From positions 1 through 8,148 of the forward strand of contig CALICR010000006.1 in the NCBI GenBank assembly GCA_938049125.1: 8,148 nucleotides of DNA. The letters run 5' to 3'. This DNA is from an uncultured Clostridia bacterium. Its GTDB lineage: Bacteria > Bacillota > Clostridia > Oscillospirales > Oscillospiraceae. The translations under genes and the position numbers were made by a program. Shown one piece after another: positions 1 to 4,574 of this stretch (position 1 is its first letter; every line of letters begins with the position of its first letter). The notes under the pieces were generated by a model. It searched no databases. It saw nothing but the letters and a program-made list of their open reading frames with translations, and was not told the origin of the DNA.

Positions 1-79
1 CATACTCGTCGCAGGCCGCGGCAAAGAACGGCTCCTTGAGCTTTCCCACCGCCAGCACCGTCACGGATATCACGGCCAT
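1..79 (-). CDS. rlmH: 23S rRNA (pseudouridine1915-N3)-methyltransferase RlmH, N-terminal fragment
   Basis: About 26 N-terminal codons on the minus strand, running off the left edge. The translation begins MAVISVTVLAVGKLKEPFF, which has the N-terminal beta strand and the VGKLKE motif typical of RlmH. Members are SPOUT-fold enzymes of about 155-160 residues that methylate N3 of pseudouridine 1915 in helix 69 of 23S rRNA on assembled ribosomes. The start is uncertain: the purine-rich SD-like run AAAGGGGGG directly abuts the ATG at 79-77, whereas the in-frame GTG two codons later (73-71) would sit 6 bases from it, giving MISVTVLAVGKLKE. It is divergent from dnaA and is commonly found near the origin in Firmicutes. 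The identification rests on a short fragment but the motif is distinctive. Confidence 0.8.
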   Translation of the reverse strand, partial: MAVISVTVLAVGKLKEPFFAAACDEY

Positions 80-94
80 CCCCCCTTTTCTTTC

Positions 95-123
95 ATTCTA
101 CCATGACACCCTGCAAAAAACAA
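95..123 (-). promoter_or_regulatory. Candidate rlmH promoter (extended -10)
   Basis: Read on the minus strand: -35 TTGTTT (123-118), a 17-base spacer, then -10 TAGAAT (100-95) preceded by TGG, matching the extended -10 form TGn. The predicted transcript start is near 88, leaving a leader of only about 9 bases before the ATG of rlmH, or about 15 before the alternative GTG. The call is from consensus similarity only. Confidence 0.55.
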
Positions 124-198
124 CTCTCAGGAAACGCTGTATGACAATCCCATAAAACGGCAACAATAGCAGTAATTCTTTTTATATAATGTATGTGC

Positions 199-227
199 TT
201 GAAAACAGGCCGTTTTTATGCTATGAT
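199..227 (+). promoter_or_regulatory. Candidate dnaA promoter, sigma-A type
   Basis: TTGAAA (199-204), a 17-base spacer and TATGAT (222-227) form a near-consensus housekeeping promoter. The predicted start near 234 gives a 5' leader of about 63 bases ahead of the dnaA ATG. This also argues against the in-frame ATG at 189, which lies upstream of the promoter. No recognisable DnaA box overlaps it, so any autoregulation by DnaA is not evident from this promoter itself. Confidence 0.65.
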
Positions 228-254
228 ATAAGAACAGAATTTTTTGGATTTTTC

Positions 255-267
255 CCGGGAAACCCGG
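255..267 (+). repeat. Hairpin 1 in the dnaA leader / palindrome
   Basis: CCGGG-AAA-CCCGG can fold as a five-base-pair stem with a three-base loop in the dnaA leader RNA. It overlaps a perfect 12-base DNA palindrome, TTTCCCGGGAAA (251-262). It is followed by TGAAAA rather than a U tract, so it is not an intrinsic terminator. Its function is unknown. Confidence 0.45.
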
Positions 268-273
268 TGAAAA

Positions 274-288
274 CTCCTCGGAAAGGAG
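274..288 (+). promoter_or_regulatory. Hairpin 2 in the dnaA leader, pairing with the Shine-Dalgarno sequence
   Basis: CTCCT (274-278) is the exact complement of AGGAG (284-288), with the five-base loop CGGAA. AGGAG is the core of the dnaA Shine-Dalgarno sequence AAAGGAG (282-288), placed 8 bases before the ATG at 297. Folding would hide the ribosome binding site. The stem is short, so the structure may be only weakly populated. Confidence 0.4.
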
Positions 289-296
289 CCTGTTTC

Positions 297-1616
297 ATGT
301 ACTCCTCCGCCTATATCTGGGGCCGGATCATTGCCGAGCTGGAAAAGCAGCTCACCGTCCCCGGCGTGTCCTCCTATCTGGACGACGCGGAGATCGTTGA
401 GGTGACGGAAACGAGCATTGTGCTCTATACGCCCTCGGAATACCGGAAAGAGATGATCCTGGGGCGCTTCTCCCTCTACATCAAGGAAGCCATGAAAAAA
501 CTCTTCGACCGGGATGTGGAGCTTGAGGTCCGCAGCGGTGACCAAAAGGCTGCCTACCAGGGCGGCGGCATCAGCCAGGAAGAGCCGTTCATGTTCAATC
601 CGCAGTTCACCTTTGACCGCTTCGTGGTCGGCTCGTCGAACCGGTTCGCCCACGCCGCCGCCGTGGCCGTGGCCAACAACCCCGCCGGGGCCTACAACCC
701 GCTGTTTATCTACGGCCAATCCGGCCTCGGCAAGACCCACCTGCTCTACGCCATCGCCGGAGAGATCCACCGGGAGCACCCGGACTACAAGATCATCTAC
801 ATCAAGGGCGACCAGTTCACCAACGAGCTGATCGACGCGGTGCAGGAGGGCAAGAACGTGGAGTTCCGGAACAAATACCGGAACGCGGACCTCTTCCTCG
901 TGGACGACATCCAGTTCATCGCCGGCAAGACCAGCACCCAGGAGGAATTTTTCCATACCTTCAACTCCCTCTACGAAGCGAAAAAGCAGATCGTCCTGAC
1001 CTCCGACCGGCCGCCCAATGAGATGCAGCGCCTGGAGGACCGGCTCAAGACCCGCTTCGAATGGGGCCTCATCGCCGACATCCAGCCGCCGGACTATGAG
1101 ACCCGCATGGCCATCATCAAGAACAAGGCCTATTCCCTGGGCCTCAAGCTGCCCGATGACGTCTGCTCCTACATCGCCGAGAATATCACCACCAATGTCC
1201 GGCAGATTGAGGGTACCGTCAAGAAAATTATGGCCTACCGCGACCTGACCGGCAACGACGTGGACCTCTCCTCCGTCTCCCGGGCCATCAAGGATATGTA
1301 CAAGGGCAAGGCCTCCACACTGCCGACACCCAGCCTCATCATCGGCGAGGTCAGTAGGTTCTATTCCATTGAGGAGAACCTGCTCCGCGGCACGCTGAAG
1401 GACAAGACCACCGCCGAGGCCCGGCAGATCGCCATGTATCTCATCCGGGAGCTGACGAACCTCAGCTATCCCGACATCGGCAAGGAGTTCGGCAAGGATC
1501 ACACCACGGTTATCCACTCCTATAAGAAGGTCAAGGCCGCTCTCCAGAACACGGCGGACAACACCATGGCCAAGAACATCCAGGAAATCACCGCAAATAT
1601 CAACAGCAAGCTGTGA
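297..1616 (+). CDS. dnaA: Chromosomal replication initiator protein DnaA
   Basis: A 439-residue AAA+ initiator that binds DnaA boxes, forms an ATP-dependent filament and melts the origin. Domain I (about 1-78) is the small N-terminal interaction domain with the family Trp at residue 8. Domain II is a very short linker (about 79-100). Domain III carries Walker A GQSGLGKTH (140-148) and Walker B VDDIQF starting at V202. Domain IV ends with the DnaA-box-reading signature DHTTVIH (401-407). The start at 297 is chosen because AAAGGAG lies 8 bases upstream and because the longer in-frame ATG at 189 precedes the promoter and adds 36 non-homologous residues. The length fits Gram-positive DnaA (about 440-450). 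It is followed directly by oriC and dnaN. Confidence 0.98.
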   Translation: MYSSAYIWGRIIAELEKQLTVPGVSSYLDDAEIVEVTETSIVLYTPSEYRKEMILGRFSLYIKEAMKKLFDRDVELEVRSGDQKAAYQGGGISQEEPFMFNPQFTFDRFVVGSSNRFAHAAAVAVANNPAGAYNPLFIYGQSGLGKTHLLYAIAGEIHREHPDYKIIYIKGDQFTNELIDAVQEGKNVEFRNKYRNADLFLVDDIQFIAGKTSTQEEFFHTFNSLYEAKKQIVLTSDRPPNEMQRLEDRLKTRFEWGLIADIQPPDYETRMAIIKNKAYSLGLKLPDDVCSYIAENITTNVRQIEGTVKKIMAYRDLTGNDVDLSSVSRAIKDMYKGKASTLPTPSLIIGEVSRFYSIEENLLRGTLKDKTTAEARQIAMYLIRELTNLSYPDIGKEFGKDHTTVIHSYKKVKAALQNTADNTMAKNIQEITANINSKL

Positions 1617-1633
1617 ATTGTGCAGGAATTTTC

Positions 1634-1642
1634 TGTGGACAG
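1634..1642 (-). other. DnaA box 1 (degenerate)
   Basis: TGTGGACAG on the plus strand, two mismatches from TGTGGATAA (the reverse complement of TTATCCACA). The TGTGGA core is intact. Supported mainly by its regular position within the cluster. Confidence 0.55.
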
Positions 1643-1671
1643 AGGGGTGAACGGATTGCACCCCCGTCGGC

Positions 1672-1680
1672 TGTGGATGC
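1672..1680 (-). other. DnaA box 2 (degenerate)
   Basis: TGTGGATGC on the plus strand, with the first seven bases of TGTGGATAA intact and two mismatches at the end. Same orientation as boxes 1 and 3. Confidence 0.6.
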
Positions 1681-1705
1681 TGCCGGACCGTTGCACACAG
1701 GTGCC

Positions 1706-1714
1706 TGTGGATAA
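1706..1714 (-). other. DnaA box 3 (perfect consensus)
   Basis: TGTGGATAA on the plus strand is the exact reverse complement of the consensus TTATCCACA, so this is the expected high-affinity site of the origin. Confidence 0.92.
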
Positions 1715-1718
1715 ATTT

Positions 1719-1733
1719 CCCGGTATTTCCGGG
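1719..1733 (+). repeat. Inverted repeat between DnaA boxes 3 and 4
   Basis: CCCGG (1719-1723) and CCGGG (1729-1733) flank the five-base loop TATTT, a perfect five-base-pair stem. It lies between the perfect DnaA box and the box next to the unwinding element. CTGTGCG follows, so it does not look like a terminator. The role is unknown. Confidence 0.4.
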
Positions 1734-1745
1734 CTGTGCGTCCAC

Positions 1746-1754
1746 TTTTCCACA
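1746..1754 (+). other. DnaA box 4, adjacent to the unwinding element
   Basis: TTTTCCACA differs from TTATCCACA only at position 3 and is in the opposite orientation to boxes 1-3. It sits 12 bases before the trio run, where the DnaA filament is expected to start loading onto one strand. Confidence 0.85.
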
Positions 1755-1766
1755 GCTCCCCCAGTT

Positions 1767-1781
1767 CTACTATTTCTACTA
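1767..1781 (+). other. DnaA-trio element of the basal unwinding system
   Basis: The plus strand reads CTA-CTA-TTT-CTA-CTA. Its complement is 3'-GAT repeats, which fit the DnaA-trio pattern 3'-(G/A)AT-5' in four of five consecutive triplets. A GC-rich spacer (1755-1764) separates it from DnaA box 4. In B. subtilis this arrangement (box, GC-rich spacer, trios) directs DnaA onto a single strand to open the duplex. The assignment is by pattern and position. Confidence 0.75.
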
Positions 1782-1783
1782 CC

Positions 1784-1813
1784 TTTAATTTTCTTTCTTT
1801 CTTTATTTTGATA
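1784..1813 (+). other. AT-rich, pyrimidine-biased stretch (duplex unwinding element) with TTTC repeats
   Basis: A T-rich tract follows the trios, including an uninterrupted pyrimidine run (1789-1804) with tandem TTTC units and ending in TTTATTTTGATAG. In contrast to the GC-rich surroundings it should melt easily. It ends just before the dnaN SD-like sequence GAGGG (1819-1823). No convincing dnaN promoter with both hexamers is visible here. Confidence 0.65.
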
Positions 1814-1831
1814 GAAACGAGGGATCAACTT

Positions 1832-2944
1832 ATGAAATTTCGTTGTGAAAAAGCGCTGCTGGTCGCCGGTGTGTCCGTCGCGTCCCGCACCGTGTCCACC
1901 AAGAGCGCCATCCCGGCCCTCGAGGGCATCCATATTCGTGCCGGGGCCGGCCTTGAGCTGACGGGCTACAACCTGGAGACCGGTATCACCGTCTCCGTGC
2001 CCGCCGAGATTCAGGAGCCCGGCACCTACATCTTCCCGGCCCGCCTCTTCTTCGATATCATTAGGAAGCTGCCGGACGATATGATCCAGGTCGCCGTGGA
2101 CGACAATTATAAGGTATCCATCCGCTGCGGCATCTCCTCCTTCACCATCACGGCCACGGACGCCGAGGACTACCCGGATCTGCCGGACGTGGACTCCGAA
2201 AAGGGTATCGCCGTGCCCCAGGGCAAGCTCAAGGAGATGATCGGCGGCACCATCTTCTCCGTCAGCGAGAACCAGTCCCGCCCCATCCATACGGGCTGCC
2301 TCTTCGAGGTCGAGAACGATACCATCAGCGTGGTCGCCGTGGACGGCTACCGCTTCGCCATGCGCCGCTGGCACTCCGAGGAGCCTATCGGCCGTAAGCT
2401 CAAGTTCGTCGCCCCCGCCGCTGCGCTCCGGGAGGTCGAGAAAATTCTGACGGACACCGACGAGAACGCCTACTTCACCCTCGGCACCAAGCACCTCATG
2501 TTCAAAATAGGCGATGCCACCCTGGTCTGCCGCCTGCTGGAGGGCGAGTTCCTCGACTGGCGGCGGGTCGTGCCCACCAACAACCCTGTCCTGCTGACGG
2601 CCAACGTGGCGGCGCTGACGGATTCCATCGAGCGCGTGGGCCTCATCATCTCCGAGAAGGTGAAGAGCCCGGTCCGCTGCCTCTTCGGCGAAAATACGGC
2701 GGACTTCAAGACCGTATCCACCATCGGCACGGCCCACGACGCGTGCAGCATCGCCGGCGACGGTGGCGAGCTGGAGATCGGCTTCAACTGCCGCTACCTC
2801 CTGGAGGCCCTCAAGGCCGTGCCGACGCCGGAGGTCAATCTGGGCCTCTCCAACAGCCTCAGCCCCGTGGTGCTGACGCCGCCGGACGGCTCTGACCTCT
2901 ATAGCTATATGGTGCTGCCGGTGCGGCTGAAGGCGGGAGAATAA
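1832..2944 (+). CDS. dnaN: DNA polymerase III beta subunit (sliding clamp)
   Basis: A 370-residue ring-forming clamp that encircles DNA and holds the replicative polymerase and repair partners. The three-domain clamp pattern is visible: R19 with P28 and L30 in the first conserved block, DAEDYP (110-115), DGYRFA (171-176), LLEGEFLDWRRVVP (235-248, the family's L-I-E-G-x-F-P-D-Y block) and the C-terminal MVLPVRL (360-366), which lines the partner-binding cleft. The start at 1832 has GAGGG 8 bases upstream and begins MKFRCEKALL, matching the clamp family. A longer in-frame ATG at 1736 would translate through DnaA box 4 and the unwinding element and is rejected. The S4-domain gene follows after a single base. 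Confidence 0.97.
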   Translation: MKFRCEKALLVAGVSVASRTVSTKSAIPALEGIHIRAGAGLELTGYNLETGITVSVPAEIQEPGTYIFPARLFFDIIRKLPDDMIQVAVDDNYKVSIRCGISSFTITATDAEDYPDLPDVDSEKGIAVPQGKLKEMIGGTIFSVSENQSRPIHTGCLFEVENDTISVVAVDGYRFAMRRWHSEEPIGRKLKFVAPAAALREVEKILTDTDENAYFTLGTKHLMFKIGDATLVCRLLEGEFLDWRRVVPTNNPVLLTANVAALTDSIERVGLIISEKVKSPVRCLFGENTADFKTVSTIGTAHDACSIAGDGGELEIGFNCRYLLEALKAVPTPEVNLGLSNSLSPVVLTPPDGSDLYSYMVLPVRLKAGE

Positions 2945-2945
2945 T

Positions 2946-3200
2946 ATGAAGGTCAGAGTGACAAAAAAGAGCGCCGAGCCAGTCTCCGTGCCCATCACGA
3001 CGGAATATATCAAGCTGGAGGCCCTGCTGAAGCTGGCCAACGTGGCCGGGTCCGGCGGCATGGCGAAAAATATGATCCTGAACGGCGACGTGAGGGTCAA
3101 CGGCGAGACCTGCCTGATGCGCGGCAAGAAGCTGCGCCCCGGCGATCAGGCCGAATTTATGGGCAATACCTTTGTGGTGACCGGAAATGCACCTCAATAG
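2946..3200 (+). CDS. yaaA: S4-domain protein, YaaA/RlbA type
   Basis: An 84-residue protein that is essentially one S4 RNA-binding domain. Key features are the helical segment Y21-A31 (IKLEALLKLA), the SGG turn at 36-38, the strand GDVRVNGE (47-54) and the loop RGKKLRPGD (59-67). Family members encoded between dnaN and recF in Firmicutes are ribosome-associated RNA-binding proteins linked to large-subunit assembly; that role is inferred here from position and domain. It starts one base after the dnaN stop, with GGGAGA inside the end of dnaN as SD, and its last 14 bases overlap recF, which suggests translational coupling. It should not be confused with the unrelated E. coli gene also called yaaA. 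Confidence 0.92.
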   Translation: MKVRVTKKSAEPVSVPITTEYIKLEALLKLANVAGSGGMAKNMILNGDVRVNGETCLMRGKKLRPGDQAEFMGNTFVVTGNAPQ

Positions 3201-4290
3201 GCTGGTCCTATACGGCTTCCGGAACTATGAAGCCCTGGACGCGGCCTTTGTGCCCGGCGTGAACCTCATCGTGGGCGACAACGCCCAAGGCAAGACAAAC
3301 CTGCTGGAGGCCATCACCTACCTTTCGACGGGCCGGTCCTTCCGGACCCGGAAGGAGCAGGAGCTGATCCGCTTCGGCGATGACTTCTGCGACCTGCAGG
3401 CGGGTGTCACGCTCCGGGACCGGGAGCAGACCATCCGGGCCGTCATGTTTCAGGGACGGCGGCCGCGTCAGCTCTACATCGGCGGCGTCAAGCAGAAAAA
3501 CGCTGCGGGGCTTCAGGGCCTGATGCCAACGGTGCTGTTCTGCCCAGAGGATCTGCTGATCCTGAAGACCGGCGCGGCGGGCCGGAGAAAGCTCATTGAC
3601 AACGCCCTCTGCCAGCTGCGGCCCGGCTATGAGACGGCGCTCTCCGAATACGCCCGCCTGCTGGACCACAAGGCCCGCATTCTGAAGGACTACCGCGAGT
3701 TCCCGTCGCTGCTGGACACGCTGCCGGAGTTCAACGAGCAGCTGGCGCGCTACGGGGCCGTGCTGATCTCCGGACGAGCGAAGTATCTTCGCACGCTGTC
3801 GGAATGCGCGGACCGGTTCCACCGGGAATTTTCCGGCGGGCGGGAGACGCTCACGCTGGCCTACCAGACCGTCTCGAATATCGGGGATCCCTTCGCGCCG
3901 AAGCAGGAGCTCTATCAGCTCCTGCGGGAGCACCAGGAGCGCCACGCCCGGGCGGAGCTGGAGTCCGGCCAGTGCCTTTCGGGGCCGCATAAGGACGATT
4001 TTACCGCCTGCATCGGCGAGCGGTCCATCAAGAGCTACGGCTCCCAGGGCCAGACCCGGACCGCATCCATCTCCCTCAAGCTGGCGGAACGGGAGCTGTA
4101 CCGCGAGGACACCGGCGAGGAGCCAATCCTGCTGCTGGACGACGTGCTCTCGGAGCTGGACGCCGGGCGGCAGAATTTCGTGCTGAATCAGATCCGCACC
4201 GGACAGGTGTTCATCACCTGCTGCGAGAAGGACCGCCTGACCGACATCGGCCAGGTCCTGACCGTGGAGCACGGCGCGATCGCGCAATAA
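3187..4290 (+). CDS. recF: DNA replication and repair protein RecF
   Basis: A 367-residue SMC-like ABC ATPase of the RecFOR pathway. It binds gapped DNA, dimerises on ATP and helps load RecA at stalled or gapped forks. Walker A is GDNAQGKTN (30-38), followed by NLLEAITYLSTGRSFR, a RecF hallmark. The ABC signature is SQGQTR (286-291), where most relatives have Q before R. Walker B and D-loop are ILLLDDVLSELD (314-325). The length is usual for the family. The ATG lies inside the S4 gene (14-base overlap) behind only a modest SD (GGTGA, 3176-3180), so expression probably depends on translation of the upstream gene. remB follows after 11 bases. Confidence 0.97.
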   Translation: MHLNRLVLYGFRNYEALDAAFVPGVNLIVGDNAQGKTNLLEAITYLSTGRSFRTRKEQELIRFGDDFCDLQAGVTLRDREQTIRAVMFQGRRPRQLYIGGVKQKNAAGLQGLMPTVLFCPEDLLILKTGAAGRRKLIDNALCQLRPGYETALSEYARLLDHKARILKDYREFPSLLDTLPEFNEQLARYGAVLISGRAKYLRTLSECADRFHREFSGGRETLTLAYQTVSNIGDPFAPKQELYQLLREHQERHARAELESGQCLSGPHKDDFTACIGERSIKSYGSQGQTRTASISLKLAERELYREDTGEEPILLLDDVLSELDAGRQNFVLNQIRTGQVFITCCEKDRLTDIGQVLTVEHGAIAQ

Positions 4291-4301
4291 AAGGAGCCAA
4301 T

Positions 4302-4574
4302 ATGTACCATTCCATCGGCAGCAGCATGGCGGTCCGGACCAGGACCATCATCGGGATCTTTGATCTCGACAACACCAGCTGCTCCAAGCATACAAGGCAG
4401 TTTCTCCGGGAGGCGGAGCGAAACGGCCAGGTCGTCGCCGCGGGCGAGGAGCTGCCGAAGTCGTTCCTGCTGACCCGGGAATTCGGCATGGACCGGGTGT
4501 ATCTGACGCAGTTCAGCGCCCAGACCATGGAAAAGAGAATCAGTAAGGAGGAAGCATCATGCCCGAATCTATGA
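4302..4574 (+). CDS. remB: RemB/YaaB-family (DUF370) DNA-binding regulator
   Basis: A 90-residue protein of the family named extracellular matrix regulator RemB (YaaB). Family motifs: [11 protein letters not shown] (14-24), LPKSFLLT (51-58) and [14 protein letters not shown] (66-79). In B. subtilis, RemA and RemB are needed for biofilm matrix gene expression, and RemA binds DNA as an oligomer. What it controls here cannot be read from the sequence. It has a good SD, AAGGAG (4291-4296), 5 bases before the ATG. Its last 16 bases overlap gyrB and its own coding sequence contains the gyrB Shine-Dalgarno sequence. The recF-remB-gyrB position is the conserved one in Firmicutes, which supports the call. 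Confidence 0.88.
   Translation: MYHSIGSSMAVRTRTIIGIFDLDNTSCSKHTRQFLREAERNGQVVAAGEELPKSFLLTREFGMDRVYLTQFSAQTMEKRISKEEASCPNL
4544..4551 (+). promoter_or_regulatory. gyrB ribosome binding site inside remB
   Basis: TAAGGAGG is a near-complete complement of the 16S rRNA 3' end and sits 7 bases before the ATG at 4559. It decides the gyrB start: the second in-frame ATG at 4571, which would give an ATGA overlap with the remB stop, is 19 bases away and too far. Confidence 0.85.

Larger units (their letters stand above)
1617..1831 (+). other. oriC: Replication origin oriC (dnaA-dnaN intergenic region)
   Basis: This 215-base gap between dnaA and dnaN contains four DnaA-box-like sites (1634-1642, 1672-1680, 1706-1714, 1746-1754) with start-to-start spacings of 38, 34 and 40 bases. 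A GC-rich spacer, a DnaA-trio run (1767-1781) and an AT-rich T/C-biased stretch up to the dnaN ribosome binding site follow. This order matches the bacterial basal origin unwinding layout described for Bacillus subtilis. No gene is present. No intrinsic terminator for dnaA is seen; the only hairpin (1719-1733) lacks a U tract. The AT-rich part gives a natural melting site next to the clamp gene. Confidence 0.9.

Noticed and set aside
185..190. Perfect -10 hexamer TATAAT as a second dnaA promoter
   Set aside because: No acceptable -35 at 16-18 bases upstream (AACAAT at 17) and no TGn extension. The promoter at 199-227 is better, though a weak second start cannot be excluded.
189..296. Upstream in-frame ATG extending dnaA by 36 residues
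   Set aside because: It precedes the likely promoter, has no SD, and the added residues do not resemble DnaA; the ATG at 297 has AAAGGAG at correct spacing.
1719..1740. Intrinsic terminator after dnaA
   Set aside because: The only hairpin has a five-base-pair stem and is followed by CTGTGCG, not a U tract.
216..1745. Long minus-strand open frames opposite dnaA (509 codons), opposite dnaA-oriC-dnaN (1520-3127), recF (3208-4287), gyrB (4607-6517) and gyrA (6217-7734)
   Set aside because: They mirror the GC-rich codon use of the real genes, have no recognisable domains or ribosome sites, and one crosses oriC. The plus-strand genes are unambiguous.
1736..1831. Upstream in-frame ATG extending dnaN by 32 residues
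   Set aside because: It would translate through DnaA box 4 and the unwinding element; the ATG at 1832 has an SD and matches the clamp N-terminus.
4571..4574. gyrB start at the second ATG, overlapping the remB stop as ATGA
   Set aside because: The strong SD TAAGGAGG is 19 bases away from it but 7 bases from the ATG at 4559.
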